From Intoshia linei (Eukaryota > Orthonectida > Rhopaluridae), in the NCBI GenBank assembly GCA_001642005.1, contig LWCA01000689.1:1-20329 (forward strand): DNA of 20,329 bases, written 5' to 3'. Below, one piece after another: positions 10,223-19,175 of this stretch; the first letter of the stretch is position 1, and every line of letters starts with the position of its first letter. Under the pieces are notes generated by a model. The model had not been told where the DNA came from. It ran no database searches and saw only the letters and a program-made list of their open reading frames with translations. A program made the translations under genes and the position numbers.

Positions 10223-13200
10223 CTAATAATTTAATTTAAAAAAGATTAAAACTGTTAATCCTACGGTTTAAGTTGGGTACCCCTCCAATTGTGAACAATT
10301 AACTGAAACCTTTCATTGGCCTTGATGTTCACCTTTTTTATTGTTGGATACGATTAAATCAATATTATTTACCTTTAGTATTAATTACATCAACAATTGT
10401 AATTATATCATCCAATTCTATTGATTCTATACACTTGTGTATTTTTGAATCATTTGATGAGTTATTTGCATTTGTTGTCATAATAGAGTCGCTTTTATGT
10501 ACTCCCTTTTCTTTTCCTTTTCTTTTTGTTATCTATAACTTTAAGTTACTATTACATAAAAACTTTATATTTATTTATATACAAGAATTAAATCGGAGAA
10601 TATGAACAACGTTCCACGTTTCCCATTGGTATCAATAGAATCAGAGTATATATCAACAAAGTCGAATTGATCAACGTAGTCACGATTGGAAGACACGAGC
10701 TGAGGCTAAATTATTAAATGTAACTAAACTACTACGACTGCATAAGGGTTTTACTCAATTTTATCTGCAATAAGTTTAAATTTTGTTGGGTCGCTTTCAA
10801 TTTTATATTTGTTATTTTAACAATTGTAAATTGATATTAATTGGTATAAAATCTTGAATAAATAAATAAATTAAAATTAGACCACTAAATATGAAAAAGT
10901 ATCTTTTAAATTTCAATTTTTTTGTAAGAATTGCCAATGTATTGATTTGAGGTAAACAGTCTACACTTAAATAAAGAATTTACATTGAACATACATTACT
11001 AATTAATGTAATTAAAATTTAGACACATCCGCTATTTCAGGAAGAGTCCATGCGGATCCTTTTGATAAGTGCTACAATTAAGCTTAGTAGTGCGGAATTT
11101 GGGTTATAAATTATAACAAATGGGTAATGATGAAATTGACAAAGTTGTTTAAGGGAATGAGTAATTTAAGTAAAAATTACTGGACAGTCTTCCATCAGTT
11201 GACCTATCTTAAATATTTTTTTGAAATTTTCTCCTTTCTTTTGATTATCTTCAATGCTCCTAAACGATGTATCATGATAAAAAATTTTACGTTCAATACA
11301 TATTACCTTCAACCCTCATATTTTGATTTTTATATACTTATAGTAAATCAATAATTTGGCAAATTAAATTATGGTAAAGTTTAGTCTCAAAAAAATCCCA
11401 TATTACTAATCCTTATCCATGCTTATATAATATGCTTTGTTTATCTATGTGTGTGTTATCGTTTATTTCAATAACTACCAGTCTTAGAATTTTATAAAGT
11501 CCACATTTCTATTACAGCTTTTTCTGGCGTGTTAGTAAGATAAATTCAACCTATAAACTCACATTTTACGGGTCAAAAAGTCCAATTATCCTTTTTTTTT
11601 GAAAATCAAACGAGTTCGAAAATTTAAAAAAATATACAGTCTGATAGGGATTTTAAAATCATAAATATTATCATGAATTTAAATTTAAAAAAAATATATC
11701 TTCAGGGCCAAAACCACAAATTACCTTTTTTTTTTTAAATGAATACAGCCCTAGAATTTAAAAAAAATTACAGGTGGTACAGTTGTATCCTGTTAACACA
11801 CACAAAAAATTTCAATCTGAATAAATGTTGCCCTAACGGTCAAAACAGCACTTTAGTATTCATATTTTTTTTTTACGAAACATTTTATTAAAACAAAAAA
11901 TGTGAAATAATTAACGTCCGAAAATTAAAAAAATAATAATAATTTTATAGAGCTTATTCCAGTTGATATCAATACAAAATTTCAATCCCACAAATTTACG
12001 CATTCCCGGTGAAAATATTTTTAATATAGGACTTGTTATTTATCGACCAATATTTTTCAAATATTTCGATTAAAATAAATATTGATCCTATAATTTCAAA
12101 AAAATGTGCATTGAATGTCCACACATTTCCAATATAGAAATATGGGTAAAAATCTATATAATTCATTTCTTCGCAATTTTTAAATCTCAAATTATCATTT
12201 TCAAAACATTTTGTTTAAAATTTAAATTAAAACTACAACAACGAATTATTAAAAGTAATACAACTTTTTTATTATTATTTTTATATTAATTACAATTCTT
12301 TGCAATATTGGTAAAATTCACCTGAAATATGTTTATAAAGACCTGATTCCGTTAATTATTGATACATAATTGGTATTTTTAAGTATTTATTCAATTAGTA
12401 CTGAATATATATTATCACATTGAAAATGACAAAATAATTTATAATTTAATTAATTTAATTTAACAGGTTTTTATAATTTTATTTTTTCTGGAATTTATGC
12501 TATTTATGATAATTTTTAAATGAGTGTTTTTACTTTATTGTTAAGATTATACAACTCATTCTGTCTAATAAATTAAACCGTTTTTACTTTATTTTGTACT
12601 ATTTGTACAAGTACATAGCAGACAGGCTAGTATTATGATATAAATACCTAATTATAATCGAAAGTTGTTTAATCAGTTTCGTGAGGTTGTTGTGATCTTG
12701 GTGAATGGTTGGTGTATTTTTTTGTAAATCTAATATTACCGTATACAATATAATATGTAAATAGAAAAATTAATACCTATTAACAATAATTTCATTTGTG
12801 GTAATCGTACAATGGGACGATGCATAAGAGTAAGAATGGACAATTTTTTAAAATCTGGATGACGTTTTACATTCTAAGTATAAATTATCTAAAAAAATAA
12901 TAAATATACTTGCATATAATTATTAAAATCTGGTTCAGTCTTTTCCAATACACTAAATCTTTCTTGAGCCACATCAATGTAAAAAACATAAAATGGGTAT
13001 ATTTTTAACATTTCAGGAAGCTAATTATATTGCCATTAATATAATAGTTTGCAATTACAAATTTTAATATTATTGGGGTTATTGTGGAACGTTCATTATT
13101 AGTTTCTACTTCAAAATTCATTTCTTTATGCAATTCACAATGCAAAGTATACAGACTATCAATTTTGGCAAAAATTAAACGAGAATCTGTTGGGGAAAGT

Positions 13201-15965
13201 TTGTAATTTGTTGATAGGGGAGGTTGAAAATTTAAAGGTTTTTTGGATTTTTTTACATTTATTTCAAGTGATTCATTTTGGTTTAAACATAAAGATGGAA
13301 CTAGTAGATCTGTAACTACATATTCTAAATCTTCTTTAACCTAAATATGAATGTATAAATCAAAGGTTAGAAGCCAGTGCCGAACATACCTTACACCGAT
13401 ACTCTCTTCTAAAATAGACATTGAAAATGACAATGCCATTATTTACCATATTATTTTTTCTGGAATTTAAGCTTTTTAGGATTGTACTGTTTTTAATTTA
13501 TTTTTAAGATTAAGGTGGAGTAATTTAATTTACTTTAAAAGGTAATGTGATATGACGGGTCTGCGTGAAAAACGTTTGGGAACCACTCCTTTAAAGGATT
13601 GATAATAATGAATAGTATCATTTTTAAGTTAGATTTTATTATTGAATTAATTTTTTTGGTAGAATGAAAATGTCCGCCCTCGGCAGAGCTAGTTGCTGTT
13701 TGTATGTAGTACAAAGCAGTCAACATAGTATATAATATTTTAATTTAAAAAAAAAAATTAAATTATGTATTTTGATAAATAATTATTTGCGATTAGCCCA
13801 CCGTTGAAAACCACTGAATTAGTATGTAGAATGAATGATATATAAATCGTACCATCACTTGCATTTCCCCTACTGCTAAGGGTTAATAATATTTCTAAGG
13901 ATTACAAAAAAAAAGTTTTCCTTGGATGATTAATACATGCTTAAGTTTGTAACGTAGTGCGTCAATTTGTATCTAGTTGCTTTTTTAAAAGATTTTGTTA
14001 AAATTATTTTATACAGTCAGACTTCTCCATATCGTTAACCCTATGATCTATTCGCTACAACGTTATACTCTCAATAACGCCAAACCCTCAATACCGCCAT
14101 AAATATAGAAAAACCAAAATGGCGGCATTGAGAGGTCTGACTTTTTTTTAACCAAATTGTAATGTTGTCTTTAAACTTTAACTGAAGCGATAAAACTCAA
14201 AAATCTTAATATTGGTTATTCTAAAAAATGTTTTAGAAACCGTTTTAAAGTTTGGTTTAAAAAAATCTTAAAAGCGCCCTTGAACGTTGGATTAAAAAAA
14301 TTTTAAAAACATTATTGAATATTTGATTTAAAATGATTCTTAAAAACTCTTTTTTAAAGTTAGGTTAAAAAAATCTTAAAAACTACCTTTTAAAGTTTGG
14401 TTAAAAATAAATCTTAAAAACCCTTTTTTAAAGTTTGGTTAAAAAAATCTTAAAAACCACCTTTTAAAGTTTGGTTAAAAATACATTTTAAAACTATTTT
14501 TTAAAGTTTGATCAAAAAAATGTTAAAAACCACCTTGAACGTTTCGTCAAAAAAAATCTTAATAATATTAATATAAAATCTTTAAGATTGGTTATAAAAA
14601 ATATTTTACAAAAGCGACTATTTACAAATTGACGTATACTCATTAACAAATATTTTTTGTAATATCAATAATTAGTGATGTAAAGGTTTATTTGGTGGTT
14701 GATATATAATTAAAAAAATACTTTAATTAAGAGGAGTAATACTTTAACATATGATAATTCTGTGGAAATTAACTCGTTTAAAATATATATTCTTTTCTTC
14801 GGAAAAATACTCTCTGTGGTTTCTTTTTGATGGATAGAACTCGATCGAACATGTACACCATAATTATAAAAAAGTCTGTTGACTTTTTTCTTCAAACTAC
14901 CGAAAATTATTGATTCACGACCTCGAGAACCTACAAAAAATGTATACATATAAATTACGTGAAAAACCAGAAATATTAGTTGAAGTTACAGAGGTAGTTT
15001 TGTTTTTTATTTCAGATTCTTCGTTTATTTTTTTGGTTAAAGGTCCTATGGTGTTATCCTTTTGTAATGTATGCTATATAAAATAATATATAAATCATTC
15101 TCATCTATTCAAAAAAATCGTCTACTAATTCAATAAATTGGTTTATAATGATTAATAAATGAAACTTCCAAAATTAGTAACAAATATCAAGAAAATTAGT
15201 AAAAATCGTCAGGCAGTAAACTCGTATGTTATACTACATGGAATACGGATTAAGGGTACGAAGATAATTTTAATGTATTATCAATTTATTACCGTGAATT
15301 TTAATTTTATGTTTTTTTCTATTGGTAAAACGTATAAATTTAAATGTAAATTAAAAATCCTTATTGATTGTTAAAAAATTATCATTGATTTCAGATAAAT
15401 TTTAAGACTTAACCAAGTTAATATATCAATTATGAATGTCATTTTAGTACCTGTCTTTTTATACGGTACATAATATTTGTTAATGTTCATAATTCTAAAC
15501 TATGAACTTTGTAACATAAGTACGTTGTTACATTAGATATATTCTACCTTGCTATAATTTTTTTCAGGATTAATATGACTTGAATCTACAGAATATTTCA
15601 ATAAATATAAATTAAAAAATACTTAAACTCGTCGTTGGATTATCATTTGTTTTAATTTGTGTCGAATTTGAATTTCCACCCTTTTTAGAAATCTTACTCA
15701 TTTCTAATTTAATCTAAATGGTTTTTTTCAAAATTTGTAAAAATATTATCATAATACATTTAAGTTTGACTTGTCAATATTTATATTTGTTTGATAGTCT
15801 TTATTTTCTAAAACAATTTTTACAAGAAATTTTAATATGGGAAATAAATCATTTCTAAATCATCCATATACCTGGATTCTGTTTTAAACATTTTATACAT
15901 ATAGTACCCATATTATAATCTAATGTTTGCCATTTTCCAATTTTCTTTGAATTATATTGATTCAG
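9012..15965 (-). CDS. Second ECT2-family RhoGEF (ECT2-like paralogue), at least 15 exons, no BRCT seen
   Basis: Exons: 15965-15872, 15703-15623, 15585-15548, 15073-14959, 14930-14722, 13340-13059, 13020-12910, 12873-12777, 12729-12648, 10793-10755, 10705-10583, 10532-10373, 10222-10053, 9933-9730 and 9266-9012 (about 686 codons). All introns are GT-AG; seven clear ones are 28-50 bp. The product aligns by eye, nearly without gaps, to the DH, PH and tail of the Ect2 next door, so it should be a Rho-family exchange factor. No exon resembling BRCT1 or BRCT2 was found upstream; the first exon here begins in phase 0 after an acceptor, so the true start is unresolved. Every junction keeps frame except 10755/10705, which is off by one base. 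The stop at 9012 faces the Ect2 stop. A functional diverged gene and an early pseudogene are both possible. Confidence 0.85.
9267..9729 (-). other. Intron between E13 and E14 of the ECT2-like gene, with dispersed repeat
   Basis: Donor GTAGTT and acceptor TTAATAG both keep phase 0. Positions 9359-9438 hold a copy of the dispersed repeat also found at 12601, 13667 and 16436. No other structure was seen. Confidence 0.7.
9359..9438 (-). repeat. Dispersed repeat family, copy A
   Basis: On the minus strand it reads CTCGGCAGAGCTAGGTGATG, then TTTGTACGTA and ACATAACAGTCAACCTAGTA. Copies at 12601, 13667 and 16436 carry the same ordered words on the plus strand. Confidence 0.75.
10373..10793 (-). CDS. 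ECT2-like paralogue: end of DH and PH-domain exons E9-E11
   Basis: E9 (10793-10755) gives SDPTKFKLIADKI, corresponding to ADKYKQMFELMNQI of Ect2. E10 (10705-10583) gives PQLVSSNRDYVDQFDFVDIY then GKRGTLFIFSDLIL, matching PILLSACREFIHRCDFIEVS and HHGTLFVYSDLLL. E11 (10532-10373) continues ITKRKGKEKGVHKS (Ect2 LTKRKTKPNKS) and IESIELDDIITIVDVINTK (Ect2 MIYLNELRVIVDVVDTK). The 50 bp E10-E11 intron is phase 0 and falls inside the PH domain. E9 ends in phase 2 while E10 must start in phase 0, so this one junction is unresolved. About seven residues present in Ect2 before E9 also have no counterpart. Confidence 0.82.
11437..11990 (+). repeat. Degenerate tandem repeat, period about 134 bp, about four copies
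   Basis: The word GGTCAAAA (or GGCCAAAA) followed by a T/A tract recurs at 11571, 11705 and 11838, 133-134 bp apart. A second word, AG(T/C)CTTAGAATTT or its variant CCCTAGAATTTA, recurs at about 11480 and 11748, two periods apart. Copies have drifted, and the last one is offset by roughly 30 bp. Confidence 0.6.
12417..12552 (+). repeat. Direct repeat, copy 1 (partner at 13418-13515)
   Basis: ACATTGAAAATGACAA, then TTATTTTTTCTGGAATTTA and TTTTTA...TTAAGATTA, occur in the same order in both copies. Copy 2 lies about 1 kb to the right. The pair brackets exons E5-E8 of the ECT2-like gene. Confidence 0.6.
12601..12641 (+). repeat. Dispersed repeat family, copy D (truncated)
   Basis: TTTGTACAAGTACATAGCAG followed by ACAGGCTAGTATTATGATA matches the distal half of copy A. 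It ends six bases before the last base of exon E8. Confidence 0.65.
12648..13340 (-). CDS. ECT2-like paralogue: DH-domain exons E5-E8
   Basis: E5 (13340-13059) gives VKEDLEY, then PTDSRLIFAKIDSLYTLHCE, matching IADSRIIFSNLPHIYNLHAQ of Ect2. E6 (13020-12910) gives LPEMLKIYPFYVFYIDVAQE, matching IDEMNKIYPTYVRFMDNARQ. E7 (12873-12777) gives HPDFKKLSILTLMHRPIVRL, equivalent to KPEFGRQTIIELLVRPVQRL. E8 (12729-12648) gives QKNTPTIHQDHNNLTKLIKQ, matching FKNTDSNFSDYKKLGPVITK. Introns between them are 38, 36 and 47 bp, and each junction keeps both frame and alignment. In the CR3 helix the usual RPVQRLP is RPIVRLP, so the conserved glutamine is a valine. The fold should be preserved; exchange activity is not assured. 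Confidence 0.88.
13418..13515 (+). repeat. Direct repeat, copy 2 (partner at 12417-12552)
   Basis: It shares the ordered blocks listed for copy 1, with small indels. It lies in the 1.4 kb intron between E4 and E5 of the ECT2-like gene. Confidence 0.6.
13667..13739 (+). repeat. Dispersed repeat family, copy B
   Basis: CCGCCCTCGGCAGAGCTAGT, then TGCTGTTTGTATGTAGTACA and AAGCAGTCAACATAGTATA, match copy A over about 70 bases in opposite orientation. Confidence 0.75.
14015..14142. mobile_element. Short pogo/Tigger-like MITE (128 bp)
   Basis: The left end AGTCAGACTTCTCCAT and the right end read on the opposite strand, AGTCAGACCTCTCAATG, form inverted repeats of about 13 bp. The inner sequence (CTCAATAACGCC, CTCAATACCGCC) resembles the ends of pogo-like elements in arthropods. 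A TA precedes the left end after one C. Too short to encode anything. Confidence 0.55.
14240..14560 (+). repeat. Minisatellite, period about 37 bp, about nine copies
   Basis: The unit is approximately AAAGTTTGGTTAAAAAAATC followed by TTAAAAACCACCTTTT. AAAGTT starts at 14247, 14356, 14392, 14430, 14466 and 14503, with diverged copies between and after, giving spacings of 36-38 bp in the regular part. It lies in the E4-E5 intron of the ECT2-like gene. Confidence 0.8.
14722..15965 (-). CDS. ECT2-like paralogue: N-terminal exons E0-E4 up to the first DH helix
   Basis: E0 (15965-15872) encodes LNQYNSKKIGKWQTLDYNMG then TICIKCLKQNP, with a CxxC pair. Its phase 1 end fits E1 (15703-15623, EMSKISKKGG...), which contains an ATG at 15701 that could instead be a start. 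E2 has 38 nt and E3 115 nt; both encode polar, unstructured residues. E3 and E4 are separated by only 28 bp with a GTAATT donor and TTTGTAG acceptor; reading through meets a stop. E4 ends with IYILNELISTELSYVKVLLL, matching the Ect2 DH opening (HILLELQNTEGNYVSILDNL) position for position. The ATG at 15701 would give a short N-terminus lacking BRCT repeats. E0 would then be noncoding or belong to a longer form. Confidence 0.75.
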
Positions 15966-16435
15966 CTGTATAATTTAAATAAAATTATAAACTAAAATCT
16001 AGTTTAACCTTGATCAGTCAGGTATATGTTATTTTATTTCTAAATAATTTGTTGGTAATCTTACGATCGTAATTAATTTTTATTTTATTTGAACGTTTTA
16101 GTGTCAAATTAATAAATTAGGTTGGAGGAAAGTAAAAGGATGACTCGGATAATTAGAAATCCGATTATTCGAAATATATTCCGATTATTGTAAGCGATTA
16201 ACCGGATCTCAGTCTCTATACCATTCTACGTGAAATTCAAATTGTATATATTATAAAGCATATTCTTGATTAAACGCAATAAAATAATTACAAAATATTT
16301 ATAGCGTAAGTAATTACAAGGAAGGCATTGGAATTAATTGGTTTTTTGAAATATAAAAAAATTTGAATTAATTGAAGATTCATAACAATATCATAATCAT
16401 TTTTAAAAAACTCTCATGTGGTTATAATGAATATA

Positions 16436-16480
16436 CTAGGATGCTGTTTGTCCGAAGTACATAACAGTCAAGCTAGTAGG
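16436..16480 (+). repeat. Dispersed repeat family, copy C
   Basis: CTAGGATGCTGTTTGTCCG followed by AAGTACATAACAGTCAAGCT and AGTAGG matches copies A and B over about 45 bases. Confidence 0.7.
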
Positions 16481-16836
16481 TTAAATAAATCATTTTTCTG
16501 GTGACAAACACATTTCTATTTTTCTAAAATGGTATAGAATAATGAAAAGTTAATAATATTATATCAAAATATTATACTATTTAGAAAATATTTTCATATT
16601 ATTTTTTTCTGCCTTCCAATTTGGTAATAAATAAAGCATGGTGGGATTGCGATTCGCTAAAACTAGTGTTGACAGTGTCAACTTGACACCTTAATATTTT
16701 ATTATTATAACTTATAGTGTATAATGATTAAATTTAATTTTTGAACTACGTAAAAAAATTACAATTAAATTAATTTTTTCATCCAACCATTCGTCAATAA
16801 AAGGATTCAATTTATATTTTTTCAGTTATATGAAAA

Positions 16837-16913
16837 AACCAATTAATTGAAAATTATCTTTTCATTTTTCAATTAATTGGTTTATACAAAATAATTGATT
16901 GCAATCAATTATT
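16837..16913. repeat. Perfect 17 bp inverted repeat plus adjacent 24 bp palindrome
   Basis: AACCAATTAATTGAAAA (16837-16853) and its exact reverse complement (16866-16882) are separated by 12 bases. Seven bases later, 16890-16913 is a perfect 24-base palindrome, AATAATTGATTG and its complement. A diverged relative of the first arm is near 16331. Probably transposon ends; a structural role cannot be judged. Confidence 0.75.
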
Positions 16914-16986
16914 TCCAATCCCTGGTTATGAGCATTTTTAAGTGATGTATCATTTGATACATAGGCTTTGAAAGGGTTAACGAAAA

Positions 16987-19158
16987 TTAAAATTTATTTA
17001 ATTTAAAATTTTTTAACAGAGACGTCGTTCTTGGTCTTCCACGTTTTCTAGATAAAATTTATAATTTATTCATTTTTAGATATTAAATTCATTAATACAG
17101 TCAAACCTCACAATATTGAACGAAAATAGTTAATTGTAGTTATTAATTATTTTATTTTAAATTATGTTCACTTTTGTACGAATTTATATGAAAAACTATT
17201 ATATATAGCAGACGTTCCCATACTTTTTTCATGGCGGACCAGTAATAAATTATAAAATTTATCGCGGACTACTAAATCGATATTACTAGGCAAGATTAAA
17301 AAATTTTCATAAAAAACTTAATAAATTGACTTTTAATTAGTAAATTAATTTTTTCAAAATTTTTCACGGACCGACATTTGGCAAACGCTGATATATACAA
17401 TAATAATTCTCTTGTGGCAAGACACGTCACAACGTAATTGGATTGTGCATTTAAATATAAGTATGGACTATTCGACCCACTTAGACAAAAACGACCAACA
17501 AATCAGTGACATGTAAATTGTAGACATATAGAACAAACTTAAAAAGTAAAATTTATCTAAATTATGTTATTAAATTTTAAATTGGTAACCGTGACTTAGT
17601 TCAAGTATTGGAACAATGACTAAGCCAAATATGATATAAAAAATGGGTAAAGTAGCACCTAGTACTTATAAAAATTATAATGTTGGCAATGCCATTTCAA
17701 TGCAATAATTTAATTTTAAATTAAATGCCAACTTGGCATACACAATCATGTCAGTTGACACATTAGCGTGTTACAATATAATAGAAATAATAATGATAAT
17801 ATACATTTTATTTTATTGAAATAAATAAAAGTATACCTGCCAGTTTTAATCTTTTTATTTTCATTAGTAGAATTTTCAACATTTGATTCAGATTTTATAG
17901 AAAAATCAATAAAAGGTTTTTCTTCTTTAAATACTTTAGATTCATCGGCATCATCAGGTATTATATCAATAGGACTAAGTAAGGAATTATATATGATAAA
18001 AGATACAGTACGTTTCCTTTAAAGTTGTAGACTCAATTTCTGTGTCATACTTGTTGACCATTCTTTTTAGAATGGAAACAATGGTATTTCTAAATTAACT
18101 TTAGCCAAATCGGAAATAATGGAAATCTAACTGACACATTTTGAGGATATCGACTATTAAATTTTATACACACAGTAATTTATATTTTACGTAATTGTGC
18201 ATTAAAAATTAAAGATTTTAATTTAAATCCCACATTAAAATACTTTTGATAAAATTGAATTTGTTACAATGCCCAATAATTATTTAACACCCTCAAATCA
18301 GAAAAAGTATTATTTTTATATACATGTATAAAATCATACTTTTCATTGGATTCTCTTTTAAATGACTCAAATTTAGATTTTAAATATGTCATTTTGGAAA
18401 TAATATCACTGTTAAACTGTTTAAACTCCTTCATAAGGTTAGATCTTGAATCTGATAGCATAGCTTCGTATTTGAACATGTAGTTTATATAGGTATCACG
18501 TGTGTTTTTCTGTTTGAAGTTGAGATAATCGTCCAATTCTTTTTTAAAGTATTTCAACTAAAAGCATTAAAGTAATGTTATATCAAATAATCTAAATATT
18601 TCAATAAACTATACATTTTTATCGACCGATGCAAACAATGAAAAAAAATTTAAAAAGGAAAAAAATAAATATCAAATTGAATTGCACGAATTATATATTT
18701 TTCAAAATACTGACCCTCGAATATAATTCGATACCGATTAAATTCCATGTTGCTAAAAGTGGATTTTTCCTTCACATATCTGTTAAATTTAAAATTAGAC
18801 GAAATTCTACAGAATGACTGATTCTTTAAACGAACAATAAGATATACAATGTATTATACATTATGATATAGTAAATGAATATTTACTTAAAATTAAATTA
18901 CATCTATTTTTAATTTTTCGTAAACTAAGAATTGTTTTTCAAATAATTCATTATTTTTTTTCGATTATACAAATTTCGTCAAATTGATTTTTTTGTAAAT
19001 CATTAGATTCGAATATAGTTTTAGCAGGGGTTGCAACATGAATTTCTATATATTTATTTTTCTAAAAAATAAAATAAAATACGTATTTGTATGTCGAATA
19101 GGTTCAATAATTTTTAATTGTTAAACATTACTTTGATATTAATATCTTCATCACTCAT
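16987..19158 (-). CDS. Unrecognised coiled-coil protein with C-terminal AT-hook, seven exons
   Basis: Exons: 19158-19132, 19061-18971, 18924-18902, 18557-18268, 18089-18012, 17974-17837 and 17047-16987. They total 708 nt, exactly 235 codons plus stop, and every junction keeps phase. Introns are 70, 46, 344, 178, 37 and 789 bp, all GT-AG. The product starts MSDEDINIK. A long charged helical region spans about 41-160 (YEKLKIDLKYFKKELDDYLN ... ILKRMVNKYD), probably a coiled coil. An acidic, Ser/Asn-rich segment follows (PIDIIPDDADESK). It ends GRKRGRPRTTSLLKN, whose GRP core with flanking basic residues (215-222) is an AT-hook split by the last intron. This suggests a nuclear protein that binds AT-rich DNA. 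I do not recognise the family. An alternative first exon pair (19694-19658, 19198-19176) also joins in frame. Confidence 0.78.
17048..17836 (-). other. Last intron of the AT-hook gene (789 bp) with MITE insertion
   Basis: Donor GTATAC and acceptor TATCTAG join in phase 2 and create the AT-hook arginine codon. The intron contains the hAT MITE at 17209-17390, a pogo-like end near 17099 (ACAGTCAAACCTCACAAT), and palindromic words such as ATGCCAACTTGGCAT (17725-17739). Confidence 0.75.
17201..17398. mobile_element. hAT-type MITE (182 bp) with 8 bp target duplication
   Basis: The left end at 17209 reads CAGACGTTCCCATAC, then CATGGCGGACC. The right end at 17390, on the opposite strand, reads CAGCGTTTGCCAAAT, then GTCGGTCCGTG. 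These are hAT-style CAG...GTTCCCA termini. Flanks ATATATAG (17201-17208) and ATATATAC (17391-17398) match in seven of eight bases, the duplication length expected for hAT. No coding capacity. Confidence 0.8.
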
Positions 19159-19175
19159 AATGCAGGTATTATTAC

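Larger units (their letters stand above)
10794..12647 (-). other. Large intron E8-E9 of the ECT2-like gene (1,854 bp)
   Basis: Donor GTATTT (down from 12647) and acceptor TTGAAAG (ending at 10794) join in phase 2. The intron holds a degenerate tandem repeat of about 134 bp (11437-11990), one half of a direct-repeat pair (12417-12552) and a dispersed-repeat copy (12601-12641) directly next to the donor. About seven DH-end residues present in Ect2 are unaccounted for, so a micro-exon may hide here. Confidence 0.6.
13341..14721 (-). other. Intron E4-E5 of the ECT2-like gene (1,381 bp), repeat-rich
   Basis: Donor GTATTTTT and acceptor TATTTAG both keep phase 0. The intron contains direct-repeat copy 2, hAT-like terminal fragments (TTTGGGAACCACT near 13576; CCGTTGAAAACCACTG near 13802), a dispersed-repeat copy (13667-13739), a pogo-like MITE (14015-14142) and a 37 bp minisatellite (14240-14560). 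Confidence 0.75.
15966..16986. other. Gap between the ECT2-like gene and the AT-hook gene
   Basis: No exon here is convincing on either strand, although missing 5' exons of the ECT2-like gene would have to lie in or beyond it. Visible structure: repeated CCGATTATTCGAAAT-type words near 16140-16205 that look transposon-derived, dispersed repeat copy C, a 15-base palindrome (16676-16690), and a strong hairpin plus palindrome (16837-16913). Confidence 0.5.

Noticed and set aside
11127-11354. Plus-strand frame of 75 codons
   Set aside because: It lies inside a repeat-rich intron, with low-complexity Phe/Leu/Tyr composition and no homology or splice context.
13533-13600. Possible tiny hAT remnant flanked by TTTAAAAGG / TTTAAAGG
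   Set aside because: One end looks hAT-like, but the flanks differ in length and no matching second end exists; kept only as a fragment.
15159-15374. Plus-strand frame of 71 codons
   Set aside because: It lies in an intron of the minus-strand ECT2-like gene; Lys/Ile-rich as expected by chance in AT-rich DNA.
18629-18817. Plus-strand frame of 62 codons, and on the other strand a possible exon reading RYVKEKSTFSNMEF
   Set aside because: The minus-strand candidate cannot be joined in phase to either neighbour, and the gene is complete and in frame without it.
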